From assembly GCA_914767885.1 (NCBI GenBank), contig CAJZBQ010000051.1, positions 1,038,501 through 1,102,500 on the forward strand: a stretch of DNA of 64,000 nt, read 5' to 3'. This DNA is from Blepharisma stoltei. Its lineage: Eukaryota; Ciliophora; Heterotrichea; Heterotrichida; Blepharismidae. Positions 11,641 through 22,504 of the stretch are shown here, piece by piece (position 1 is the stretch's first letter; every line of letters begins with the position of its first letter). The position numbers and the translations under genes are program-made. The notes beneath the pieces are model-generated. The model was not told where the DNA came from. It saw only the letters and a list, made by a program, of their open reading frames with translations, and made no database searches.

Positions 11641-12365
11641 TGAGAAGCTTGATAACCCTGTGGTGCATACTGTACAGGAGGTATATATCCCGACATCTGA
11701 ACTGGCTGCCCTTCAATCCTTTCTCTTTCCGCCAAAAGATCTTTATACGCTACCTGGAAAACACAAATAAAAACGGTCACCACAATAGGCAAAAAAATCA
11801 TCAAAAACAACGCAGTGTTCGGCCCATCCTCTGCGCAAATTGTAGGAATATCTCTTTTATTCCCGTCCCATTTGCAATCGCTCTTAAACTCCGCATGTGA
11901 ATTAGCCAGCCACACTATAGTTGCCAAATAATGGCAAACAACTACCGTTATAGCCTCACAATAAGGCCTATGCGGTCAGAAGCATCTAAAATTCCCACAC
12001 TTCATCACAAAGTTTACGAAATACCCAATCCATACAAGCAGGAAAAAGAAGCCAATCCATTCAAAAGCAGCAAAGCATCTGCCTGCAACGCCTAGATCTT
12101 TGACTAGTTTGCAAAGGGAAAACTTGTGGTAACCCTCGCATTCTTTATCATAGACGTCCCAGTAATATTTATTTACTGTGGCTCCGACGAACTCTTTTTG
12201 GTAAAGCAAGCCTCCTTTTATAATGCTCGGATCTAGCTGAACCCACTTGGTTGTGAAAATAGAACCAAGCATGAGGGCAAAAATTAGTATTTGAGACACA
12301 AAGAAAATTATCCACCAGATCCTGTAGTCAAGCCTGAAAATTTTTGGGATTTCTATGAATGGCAT
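11610..12365 (-). CDS. Four-helix membrane protein, copy T3
   Basis: 251 aa when TGA at about 11974 is read as Trp (NFRCFWPHRPYCEA, matching the SLHRPYMQA position in T2). It starts MPFIEIPKIFRLDYRIWW, has four hydrophobic helices, Cys loops (DKECEGYHKFSLCKL; FKSDCKWDGNKRDIPTICAEDG) and a Gln/Tyr-rich tail. It is closer to T5 than to T1/T2. No IES. It ends in TAG at 11610, inside the region shared with block A. Confidence 0.75.
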
Positions 12366-12482
12366 ATATTTTCTGTTTTAAATTAATTAGGTAAATAGCA
12401 TTTTTATTTTTTTTTATATTGATATTTAAATATATGAAGGATATATATAGACTTTTTAATAGGGATAAAATGTCTAAATTAA

Positions 12483-12674
12483 ATGACGTGTAATGATATA
12501 GAGATTGCTAGAATTTATAGAGATTTAGAAATTATTGGAAAAGAAGAGTTAATAAAGCTTAAGATTGATGAATTGAGATGAGGTTGAAGTAAAAATGGAC
12601 TGATATTTGTGACATCAGACGAGATTAGGAATCATAAGAATGAAATAGCTTATTTAGAAGTAATTTTTCAATAA
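12483..12674 (+). CDS. Small hypothetical ORF (63 aa)
   Basis: Open only if TGA is Trp: two TGA codons fall in DELRWGWSKNGLIF. Charged, with no signal or membrane segment. TSDEIRNHKNE resembles DNA at 14045 (ATCAGACGAGAT), so it may belong to a repeated fragment. It could be one exon of a larger, eroded gene. Confidence 0.3.
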
Positions 12675-12745
12675 ATTTAATGTTGCTGATATTATTTTGA
12701 CGAATTTAGAAGCAAAGACTTTTAATATAAAATTTGGGATAAGAG

Positions 12746-13266
12746 GCTAGGTAAGGCTATTTAATGTCACGCGTTAGCTATATTGGTGTCACAGTTACCA
12801 AGGACCTCCTATACGGAAGGTTCTACCACTGTTTGATTCTAGGGGGTCATCCACCCGAAAGTGGGTGCCACTTCTGGTACCTTCTGTCTCATCCTTGCCT
12901 TGCTCATTCTTGAGTTGGTGGCTTATGGTCCTGCTGCAGGCGATTGGAGTAGCTTGACTCCAAGGATCCTTGGAGTCTTCGGATGTCAAAGTGCCTTTCT
13001 TGGCAGCTACAGGGAAAAGACTGCTCCCCTGTGGCCTAGGCCGAAATCCTCAGCTTCTCGGTATGGCTGCTTGGATTCAAAGGACGTTGCTGGACACCTT
13101 CATTTCCAACCACAGGAGGGCAGCCAAAACCTACCCGATACATATTACATGAGGCTGCACTTGTTTCTCGACTTGGAACCCGTCCCAGTTCGACATAGCC
13201 ATAAGGTCTGGACCGTTTTGTCAAAAGGGCAGGCTGGCACATATCGCCATTTTAATGTATTATAGA
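12746..13266 (-). mobile_element. SINE-like element with 11-bp target duplication
   Basis: GC-rich body flanked by TGGGATAAGAG at 12735-12745 and 13267-13277. The head (CGCCATTTTAATGTA in + orientation) is at the right, so the element reads on the minus strand. It shares long stretches with the element at 20879-21432. The apparent ORFs inside are not conserved between copies and are not taken as genes. Confidence 0.75.
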
Positions 13267-13277
13267 TGGGATAAGAG

Positions 13278-13946
13278 AGGTAGGTTCAATTTTGAGCAAA
13301 TATATTTTTGAAATTATATTAATAAAAAATCATATCTTTAAATGACTTGATGATTAAGCCAAGCCCTTAACTCTTGTTGGGATTTAAAGAGAAGAGACGT
13401 CCTATGTGTATCAGCTAGGTTATACTTGTGAAGCAGGACGGCCATACTGAGTTGATCAGCCAAATTCAATCTGGGGCAGGTTTTTGTCGCATAGGAAATG
13501 GGACATGAAGTAGAAAAATTCTCCCCGAAGTGCGAGACAGGATGTTTTTGTGGCCAATTGGGAGTTATCCAGCATGATATCAGATGTTGAGTCCAGGGTC
13601 TTGACTTTCCATTTTTACCAGTAGATTTGTGTTGGCATATAGCGCGTCAGTCGAGTAGATTTTGTAAAAATTCAAAAAACCAAATTTCCTGATTTGAGAG
13701 GAGTGAGTGCAGGCCCTCGTCCATAAAGAGTAGTACGGTGAAAAGTCTCATGCTGACAAGTGCGATACGGAAAAGAATAATGATTTTACAGTAGGGCAAT
13801 ATAGAAACCAAACTCCGCAATCTAAAAAATTACATGCTATTAACTTTGCTAGCGATTCCAACATATACTCAAGTTTAAATCCCCTTCTCTCTACCCCCTA
13901 TCAAAAATAACCTTATATATTTAATGGTAATTATTCAATAAAAAAT
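13278..13946. other. Intergenic with GC-richer block
   Basis: About 13365-13770 is GC-richer and resembles old SINE DNA in composition, but I could not align it confidently. No gene found. Confidence 0.3.
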
Positions 13947-14136
13947 AAAAATAAATATTAGAGATATTGCAGTGTTTTGGTATACATCAGCAAATAGTTT
14001 TTATGAAGATAAGAGAGATGCAAAAATTTACTGATGTAACGATATCAGACGAGATCAGTATTCAAAGAAGTTTATTGAGTCATTTGAGAATAATCGTGAG
14101 GAAAATCAAATAGTAAGGCTATTTTGACAAACCTAG
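13947..14136 (+). pseudogene. Coding-like fragment
   Basis: Frame open with TGA as Trp: RDAKIYWCNDIRRDQYSKKF, then FIESFENN. No ATG at the start and TAG at 14134. The composition looks coding but the family is unknown. Confidence 0.25.
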
Positions 14137-14274
14137 CTCTAAAAATACAGATTAAAATATAAAAACTTCCAAGAAATTGTTTTATTAAATTTCTCTACAT
14201 TTTTATATTTTATTTCCATAAATACATAGAGTATTCCCTTTGAGTTCTTTGAGGAAAGTAGGCTTCCTCTAATA

Positions 14275-14629
14275 CGCAAGGATTTAGATATACCCAACTA
14301 GTAGTACTAATAGACTAAGATGAGGGTAAAAGCAGATATTTCAGAGAGCGAAATACTGCCTGCCAGATCCTGCATTCGATATTGAGGATTTTTGGAATCT
14401 TAATGAATGACATATGCTTAGTTTTATTTTAAATTGAATTAAAATTACGAGGAATTCTCTAAGAGATACATTATGCTCCCTTTTAAGAAATGGGGCTTTA
14501 GTTCAACCCAGTGAGTAGTAAAAATTGACCCAAGCATAAGGGTAAAGATCAGAGCCTGTTATGCTCGAATATTGCCCACCAAATACTATGGTCAAGCTTG
14601 AGTATTTTTGGAATCTGTACGAATGGCAT
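14275..14629 (-). pseudogene. Two tetraspan 5' fossils in tandem
   Basis: ATG at 14629 begins MPFVQIPKILKLDHSIWW, nearly identical to T4 and decaying in the same way. A second fragment starting at 14413 reads MSFIKIPKILNIECRIWQAVF and then loses frame. Only N-terminal parts are present. Confidence 0.55.
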
Positions 14630-14904
14630 ATATTTATTTTCCCTAATATCATAAAAAATTGTAAGCTATCAAGATACAATCACAAATAAAACCAAAGAAT
14701 GATATTATTTAAGTGAATTTTGGAAAAAATACAAAAAATTCAAAAAAGCTTGTTGCTTAAAATTCAATAGAAAATATTTTTTGCAATTTCTTCAACACTT
14801 GATATATCAAATTTTATTTTTATAAATAAATATTCATATTCAGCTGATAATTCTATGAGTTTTGGAATGTTTAGATTAGATTTGATTAATGATAGATATG
14901 TAAA

Positions 14905-15820
14905 GTCCCTAATTCATTGTTCTCTCTCGTTTCCGCAGTGGTGTGCTGCGGGTAGCACTACCTTCTTGAAGTTTGGGCTGAAACCCCTAGTTTCTATGTA
15001 TAGGAATGCACAGGACCTAAAAGAATTTGCTGACTCCCCCCCCCCCCCCCTCCGTGAGCGAACAAAAAAATTTTGTTCGCTCACGGAGGGGGGTTAATTT
15101 TTTTTTTTTAAACAAAATTTATATATAAATTTTATAAAAAATATATTTTTTTCGAAATTTAAAAAAAATCCTAATTTGCAAAAATTGGGAAGCAAATATT
15201 AATTTAATTTGCAAAATTTATGTTTTTAAAACGCAATTTGTTTAAAATTAAACAGAATTAGCTCTAGATTTCATTATACTAATTATCACTTATATATCAA
15301 AATTTTTTTCCATTAAAAATTTTTTCTATTAAAAAAATTTTTGTTCACTCACGGAGGGTGGGTTTTTGGTCAAAAAATGGCGATTTTTCTAATGGTTTTG
15401 TTCGCTCACGGGGGGGGGGGGGGGGAGTGAGCAGATTGATTTTAGGCAGCAAGAAATCATATTTTTGACTGTTCTCTCTATGAAAACCTTTTTCATTTGG
15501 AGAGACTCCTTTGCTGGTGCCAACCAACTTTTTAATTTGTCTCCTAGTTTCCCTGGCTATATATAGAAAATTCTCAGCAGCTTGAGCAGGAACTCACACT
15601 GCTTCTTCACGTACCCTCATGCAGGGCTGCTGCTGGGAAAAAAATGCAATTAACTGCCTAAGGTCCAGGAGTCAATTCAACTGAAAAGAGTCTCATATCT
15701 CTCACCTTGAGATACTGACATCGCTGGGCTATAATTGATACCAAAAGCCTCATCCATTATACATAAGGACCCCATAATGAGAGTACGAGCAGCTCTCCTC
15801 AGTCATTTTATTCGTATGAA
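14905..15820 (-). mobile_element. SINE-like element split by a MITE
   Basis: GC-rich flanks on both sides of the 15031-15430 MITE. The left part has GGGCTGAAACCCCTAGTTTC, the shared internal SINE motif. The right part ends near CAGTCATTTTATTCGTATG, a diverged head. The target duplication is not clear. Confidence 0.5.
15031..15430. mobile_element. CTCCCC-terminal MITE, family 1, complete
   Basis: Best copy of the family, 400 bp, flanked by TGA on both sides (15031-15033 and 15428-15430). The left end has the arm CCGTGAGCGAACAAAA followed at once by its inverse, a perfect hairpin at 15050-15092. The right end has two further arm copies (about 15342-15358 and 15392-15410). It ends in a long G run. 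The core is AT-rich and codes for nothing. Confidence 0.75.
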
Positions 15821-16312
15821 TGTTTATTTAAACTAATTATCCACTTTATTTTCTATACAAAAAAGACAATTCTAATATTTTTGCGATTTAGATAATCTAT
15901 TCAAAATTTTAGACTTCTATAGTAACAAGCCAAGGGCTGTAAGCTAGATTTGTAAAAAAGAATGCCTAAAAGAAGCATCAAAGCAAGCCAATGTCTTTGA
16001 GCTGAATTCCATTAAAAAATAATTATCAGGTTTTCTTATCTATGATATTCACCTCAAACAAAATTACCTTTAAATCCCAATAATCCCCTTATAGAACTAA
16101 AAATTATTTTCAAAATTAATAGAACTAATTTATAAACTTTTTTAAACTCTAAATCCAATCAAAAGGACTTTAAATTATGATAAAATATTTTTTTACCAAA
16201 TCCTTGAAATTTTGCATTGGAATTTGCTCTTATATTATCCGGAAAATTATATGGGATAAGAAGAATTTTTAATAAAATCCCAAATTTAATTTTTGAAGGG
16301 TTATCTTAGGTT
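15821..16312. other. Intergenic, nothing recognised
   Basis: AT-rich; no frame, repeat or RNA gene that I can support. Confidence 0.4.
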
Positions 16313-17438
16313 TTAGACTTGGCCCGGTGCTTGAGGTTGTGGAAATTGCTGATATTGAGGCGGATAATTAGGATATTGCATTGGTGGAGCGAATTGTTGA
16401 TTAGGTGCCGGATATCCTTGTCCTATCACTGGAGCAGGTTGATAAGCCTGATAAAACTGTGGAACGGGCTGTACAGGCTGCACAGGCATTGGAGGCATAT
16501 ATCCACCTTGCTGTACCACTAGCTGTCCTTGATTCTCCCCTCTTGCTGCTATAAGATCTTTATACGCAATTTGGAATACAAAAATAAACACGACCACAAT
16601 AATTGGTAAAAACACCATCAAAAATATCGCAATAGCTGGTCCATCCTTAGCACAAATTGTAGGAACATCTGTCTGGCTGCGATCCCAATCACAATCGCTC
16701 TTAAACTCTGCATGGGAATTTGAAAGCCATGCTATAGTGGCTATGTAATGGCAAATAACGACCATTATTGCCTCACAATAAGGTCTATGCAAGCAGCAGC
16801 ATCGGCAGCTTCCACACTTCATAATAAGGCTTAAGAAATAGCCAAACCAAACACATAAGAAAATAAAGCCAATTCATTCGAAAAAGTTGTAAGCGGTGCC
16901 TGCTGTATCAAGATCATTGATAAGTTTGCATAGGGAGAATTTATGCAAATGCTTGCAGCCGTCTTTTTTATCGTAAAAGTGACTGTAAAGCTCGTTTCCG
17001 GTTTCTCCGAGTAATTCTCTGAGATAAAGCATGCTTCCTTTGAAGACTGAGTCATTTAGCTCGACCCAGCTGGTAGTGAACATTGCTCCTAGCATGAGGC
17101 AAAAGACTAAAACCTGTGATATCCCGAATATTGCCCACCAGATCCTGTGATCAAGTTTAGCTCTTCCTATTTTTAAATTGGAACCAAAAATCTGTTCCAA
17201 TTTAAAGGTGTTAATTTTCCTATTTTTAAAAAAAATTTATAAAAAATTATTGGCAGAATTAATAGATTAAGGGCGTTAGCATTTAAATAGTAATTTATTA
17301 CACTAAATTCATTAAAATGAGCAAAAGTTATTTATATAAAAACTATTTTACTTTGCAAATCTTTCATTGAAAAATAATAAAATTTTTGTTCTAATTAAAA
17401 AGGGGGGTAAGGATTTTTGGAATCTGCACAAGAGGCAT
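16313..17438 (-). CDS. Four-helix membrane protein, copy T5
   Basis: 291 aa after removing the IES at 17160-17409, starting MPLVQIPKILKLDHRIWW as in T3 and T4. TGA is Trp in NFFEWIGFIFL. It has four hydrophobic helices, Cys loops (KKDGCKHLHKFSLCKL; FKSDCDWDRSQTDVPTICAKDG), a Cys cluster after helix 2 (MKCGSCRCCCLHRPYC) that might be palmitoylated, and the longest Pro/Gln/Tyr tail of the family. It could be mistaken for a gene starting inside the IES (MEQIFGSNL), but the paralogues show the true start. Confidence 0.75.
17160..17409. mobile_element. IES, 250 bp, made of a family-2 MITE
   Basis: TA at 17158-17159 and TA at 17408-17409. Joining gives IPKILKLDHRIWW. The interior has the family-2 arm (TTTAAATTGGAAC) as a hairpin at the left and a further arm near the right end, so the IES is essentially one MITE. 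Confidence 0.75.
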
Positions 17439-19412
17439 GTATTATTATCCTTATCCATACAAGCAGCAAAAATATCTTTTTAAGGAGCTTGTTTTTAATG
17501 TGATTTTTGAAGATTTATGTAGGGGGCCTAATTTCGATTAATAAAATTATTTTTAATTTTTATGAGTAAATTTTCAATTTTATAATGAAAGACTTAAAAT
17601 TATTTTATATAAAAATCTACTACTGATATTTAAATTTTTATATTTTGCTTTTTCTTTGATGTGGAGTTAGGAAACTAAACTGACATGAAGTGCTTTAGTA
17701 CTTATATTTAATTTCCTGAATTTTTTATAGAGCTATTTTAATACTCTTATTTATTTTAATAAAATAAGGTATATATCTGATATAAACTCCATGGAGAGAA
17801 AATGATAAAAATGACTAAAAGAGCTTGAAATCAGAGTAAATTAAGAATTATAGAAATCAAATAAGTTTTTTATGAAATAATCGCTAATTATATTAAAAGA
17901 TATACAGCTATATACTTTAGTTGAAAATAAAGGTTTCCATAAAGCTCATAATTGAAAAAATTCAATAGAAACTTTCATTCTAAATTCTAATGCGAAATTT
18001 CATATTTTATTTAAATAACTACTATATTTCTTTTTCTCTATATACTTATAATCATTTAATATAATTTTATTAATTATTTATCTTATATCATATACAGAAA
18101 ATAGAAATTTAATATCATTAATGTATAAATCTTATAGAAACTTGCAAATTGCTTATGGAAATTTATTATATTTTAGAACTTTTAATTTAATATTAAAAAT
18201 TCACATTAAAAAGCCAGCTTTTTATAAAGCACAAAATTCATCAAGTGTACACTCTATAATGTTCAATCATCAAAAAGCTGCTCTAATATCAGTTTAGAAT
18301 AGTAATAAGTTTTTGAAATCTAGATAACAAATCTTAATCTTGAATTACTTCTCCTCACAGTTTCAGCATATTCCGATTTAAGCACATCTATCTCAGGCAC
18401 TTTTTATCCAAAAAACTTCATAAGTTATTTTAATTAAGATTTTGTTCAATTCAGACAGAAAATCATTCTGCATAATTGCTCGAATCAGATAAAAAAATTT
18501 TCTTTTGGTCTAAGATATACAGCCACAATTATATAGAAGCTATGCAATACTCTCACGGTATAGAAATCCATTATTATAAGAAAAACATTATAAGAATCAA
18601 CTCGTCATAAAATAATAGCTCAAAACCTGAATTTAGCCTTATAGTAATTTCGCATAATAAAAACTATTCTTATACTCATAGTAAATAATACCATAGTTAA
18701 AATGTTAAACTGGCTATAACCTTTACCTCTCCTAGGCTCCGCCATATATCTCGAAGTGAGAAAAATCAAAGCTGCCCTTTTGGATTTTTGATCTGTAGCA
18801 ATTTCCAAGTATTAGCTAAAAGGACATAGGGTGGGTTTTTGGGCAAAAAAAATAGGATTTTTCTAATGGTTTTGTTCGCTCACGGAGGGGGAGTTAGCAA
18901 AAAAATATCTTGTCACTTTTAAAGTGGGAAAGCTAATAAATTAAGCAGGTGAAGATATTTTCTTAGCTGCTGTATATGTTTGGTTTAATTCAATTAAATA
19001 TAGTATAAATTTAATCTAAATTCGACATAGAGAAGTTAAAAAATATATGGAAAGAGTTATGACATATAAAAGTATACAAATTTAATCAAAAAATATAATT
19101 AATTTAGCTAATGCAGCTGAAAATATCAAAAAATCCAGAAATCCTCATAGTTAAAAAACTTCATAGACATATTATTATAATTTCTACAGCCTTAATATTT
19201 TGTATTTCAATTTTTACAAATAAATTACTTTTATCGCCCTAAACGTTTTATATTTATCTTATTTAATTATTTAATCTAAATCATATACAGCAACTAAAAA
19301 TTTTAATAAAAATAACAGGTTATAGTAGCTAACAGGTTGTTTGTCATGCTTTATATATTATCGTTTTAATAGTTATGAATTAAAATCTGATATTAAGATC
19401 CAGATAAAAAGA
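17439..19412. other. Long intergenic, AT-rich
   Basis: No gene recognised on either strand. One fragment of family-1 MITE at 18824-18896 (two-arm end, GGGGGAGTTAGC) lacks its partner end. Confidence 0.45.
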
Positions 19413-20197
19413 ATGTCTAGAAGAAGTCAGCCCCGGCACCAGGCTCAAAAATCATTACCTATCTGCACATGTACATATCCAAAAACCAGTCAATGATTAG
19501 AAGGCCACTGCAGCCTCTGTCTTAAAAAATTAATCAGTTTTTCGACCCCAGAAAGCGAATCTCAATCCAGAACCCCTTCTCCTCACTTCAAAGACCTGTC
19601 TATCCCTATAGATGAAGAGCTCCAAAGTATCGTAAAATTTAATACACCGACCTCGGACAATTTTTTCAGTTCAAAATCCCACCATAAGCGATCTCACACA
19701 TCAAAAAACAAAGAAAAAGACGCAAAACCGAGCTATCCACAAAGCCTTTATGATATTAAAAATTCAAAATCGTCAAGCGTTTTAATTCCAGAAAAAAAGC
19801 CGTTGCATTATCGTCCTGATTCAATTAAAGCAAGCTTAGAAAATCTTTTGAAAAATCAAAGGTCAAAGTCAATATTCTTGATTATCTTGAATTTTATATA
19901 AAATTGATAGCGGGCTAGTCTTTTTTACTAATTATTATAGAAAATTTATTATACAAAAACAATTAATAAAGTATATATGAGTTAAGCCAGCGTGAAGACC
20001 AATATTCGAATTATTATACGTATGCCACAAATTCAGATAACCATAAAAGACCAAAACATCATGAAAAAGTGTATAAAATTTCACCTAAAAGGTCGCCAGT
20101 TCCAGAGCTAAGAATTCCTTTTCAACTCTCATATCAAAGTGCAGTTGATGAGTATTTTAGTAAAGTTTCAAGCGCAAGAAAAGGAAAATTAGTATAA
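19413..20197 (+). CDS. Hypothetical Ser/basic-rich protein
   Basis: Two exons (19413-19874, 19976-20197) give 227 aa. The N-terminus has a possible small metal site, ICTCTYPKTSQWLEGHCSLC, with TGA as Trp. The rest is low-complexity, rich in Ser, Lys, His and Pro, with no membrane segment. The end (FSKVSSARKGKLV) is basic. I do not recognise a family. It is upstream of the WD40 gene on the same strand, about 100 bp away. Confidence 0.55.
19875..19975. mobile_element. IES, 101 bp
   Basis: Cutting between TA at 19873 and TA at 19974 joins KNQRSKSI to YELSQREDQYSNYY in one frame; the unprocessed frame stops soon after the left edge. Confidence 0.65.
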
Positions 20198-20298
20198 TAT
20201 AGAAAATTAATTTATATTAAAATTTTGCTATTTTATTTATTATTTTAGCTGAAATTTAATTTAATCAATATCGATATATATTTATTTGCCTTGAATTT

Positions 20299-22265
20299 AT
20301 GCAAACATATCAAAAATCAGATCTTTTATAGCATTAAAAATAGAAATTGCCTTTATTTACCATCATTTATATAATAATTACCAGTATAGATTTCTCAAGC
20401 AAAGATTTTTCCCTTGAAATTTTATTTCTCGGCCACAAAAACAGTGTGAATTCTATCGCATTAGGAAAAAACAAACTATGAAGCGCGGGACAAGACTACT
20501 TAATTTCTAGCTGAAACTTACCTGACAAAACTATATCTGATCCTTATGCAAATATTTTACACAGCTGACGAGTCGGGTCCACTGTTTCCCCTTTAACTAA
20601 CGATGACCCCCCCTCAATCTTCATGTCTACTGCAACAAAAATTTTTCGAAAAAATCTTCATGCCTACTGCAACACAACATTTTTATAAAAAAAAAATTTA
20701 TGCATTTTTCTCTAGGTGAGTTTCTCAAAAAATCCATAAAACAGCGCTGCTGTAGGCATGCCAATGACCTTCTCACCGAGATTTGGACGGCTATTGTCAT
20801 CGCTCGCCATTTTATTAAACTTATCTAGCTAAAAAGTACGGGAAAGTTAAGATGCGCATCGAAAATTTGTTGCAAGAGGGTTAGGATTAGGATTATTGCA
20901 GATAGGCGCTAGCCATATTGGTGACGCAGTCACCAAGACCTCACGTATGGAAGGCTCATCCGCTTTTCGACTCCAGCCCAGAGGGTCTATCCCTCTTACA
21001 AGTGCCCTTCCGTTACCTTCTGTCTCCTCCTTTCCTTGCGGCTTCAGTCTTGAGTGGGAGGCTTATGGATTTCTGCGGCCCTGCTACGGGCGGTTGGAGT
21101 AGCTTGATTCAAAGGATCAGCTCCTTGGAGTCTATCGGGTGTCAAAGTGCCTTCCTTCGACAGCTACAGGAAAAAGATGCTCCCCTATGGCGTGGGCCGA
21201 AACACCCAGTTTCTCTTTAGAGGAATGCCCATGGGTCCTCGGATCCAAAGGACGTTGTTGAGAATCTCCATTTCCAACCACAGGAAAGCAGCAAAAACCT
21301 ACCCGGATACACACTTCTTGAGCCTGAGTCTGATTCTCGGCTCGGAGTCGGTCCCAGCCTGCCGTAGCCATAAGGGTCTGGACTGCTGCACCAAGAGGGC
21401 AGGTTGACACGTGTCGCCATTTTAATGTATATAATTTGTTGCAAGAGACATGAAAATTATTATTTTTTTATATAAAATTTTATATTAAAAAATTGCATTT
21501 TTGTTGCAATAGACATGAAGAGATTGAGGGGGGGTCATCGTTACAACTAAGGCTCACACGAGGAAAATTAACTGTTTAGAAATAATTGGGAATTCATTTT
21601 TAATTTCAGGTGGCAGTGACCAAAAAATCAAAATCTGGAACATTGAAAGAGGGATTTCTTTGGCTTCCTCTATTAAAGCACATGATGGGAATGTTATTTG
21701 TCTTGCGGTTCCTTCTGCGAGGACTTTATTATCAGGTGGAAGTGATGGGTATATAAAAGTGTGGGATTTTGAAAATCGAAAATTAGCAAAATGTTATGAA
21801 GCGCATGATAAAAATTTAACCTGCATGTGTCTTCATGATTCTTCTACTTTTATCACAGGCTCAAACGACACAACTTTAAAACTATGAGACTTGAGAGCTT
21901 CAAGATGCCTATCAACTTTCACAGAGCACGATGGAGAAATTAATTGTATTAAATTGATTGATAAACATTCGTTTTTAACAGCTGCAGAAGATAGGACTAT
22001 CAAGAAATGGGATATAAGGACTTGTGGAGTGCTTGAAAATTTAAAAGTTGACAGTGAAATAAAAAGCATCGAAATAATTAAAGGAAAATTAGTAACTGGC
22101 GGCAATGGCATCATTGTCTGGGACAATGGAAAACAAAATATTACACAGTTTCATAATCAAGGTGTAAAACAAATTAAATATGATGAATACAATGACTGCT
22201 TATTCAGTGCCAGCAGAGATGGGAGCATCGCATGCATGAAAGTTCTGTTTGGTGAAGAATATTAA
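20299..22265 (+). CDS. WD40 repeat protein
   Basis: Three exons (20299-20328, 20389-20599, 21544-22265) give 320 aa with about six or seven WD repeats, so likely one beta-propeller. Clear repeats: LGHKNSVNSIALG...SSWN, AHTRKINCLEIIG...IKIWN, AHDGNVICLAV...IKVWD, AHDKNLTCMCL...LKLWD, EHDGEINCIKL...IKKWD. TGA is Trp in LKLWD and three earlier places. WD propellers are protein-interaction scaffolds; the partner is unknown. The unusual point is that a 944-bp composite mobile element divides the gene after repeat 1. Confidence 0.8.
20329..20388. mobile_element. IES, 60 bp, near WD40 start
   Basis: TA at 20327 and TA at 20387. Joining links the only nearby in-frame ATG (MQTYQKSDLL) to DFSSKDFSLEILFLGHKNS. 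Inferred, without a paralogue. Confidence 0.5.
20598..21543. mobile_element. Composite TA-flanked MITE with nested SINE, acting as IES
   Basis: The termini are inverted repeats (TAACGATGACC at 20598 and GGTCATCGTTA to 21543), each followed inward by TCAATCTTCATG-type and TGCAACAAAAAT sequence. Excision leaving one TA restores the WD40 frame (SPLTTTKAHTRK). TA target and TIRs suit Tc1/mariner/pogo-type elements; no transposase is encoded. A second copy in the opposite orientation is at 59749-60684. Confidence 0.85.
20879..21432 (-). mobile_element. SINE nested in the MITE
   Basis: 554 bp between exact 15-bp repeats AATTTGTTGCAAGAG (20864-20878 and 21433-21447). The 3' tail is hexamer-like (TTAGGATTAGGATTA read on +). 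The head CGCCATTTTAATGTA is at the right. Long target duplication and short-repeat tail indicate target-primed retrotransposition. Confidence 0.8.
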
Positions 22266-22504
22266 AATAATTCCTATAAATAATTGTGTCAATTTTTGGA
22301 ATTTTAATTAAAAATAAATTTATTAAAGAGCTAATTCCTATTTAAAAAAGAAAACAAATTATTAAGAGGGCTAAAAATTTAATATTAATTTACACTAAAA
22401 ATTCGATATAATATTTATTAATTGCATATTTATACAATGTAAAATATGTTTTCTCAATATTAAAAGAAGGAGTAATAAAATTACGAAAATGGAACAGTAA
22501 AAAT

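Noticed and set aside
12795-13265. Several ORFs of 60-134 codons on both strands
   Set aside because: They lie within a SINE with target duplications, and the corresponding frames are not conserved in the other SINE copies.
18620-18808. 62-codon minus ORF in the long intergenic region
   Set aside because: No conservation or neighbouring exon; isolated in AT-rich DNA.
20896-21444. Overlapping ORFs of 68-100 codons on both strands, and again at 59686-60390
   Set aside because: Same SINE body; open because the DNA is GC-rich, not because it codes.
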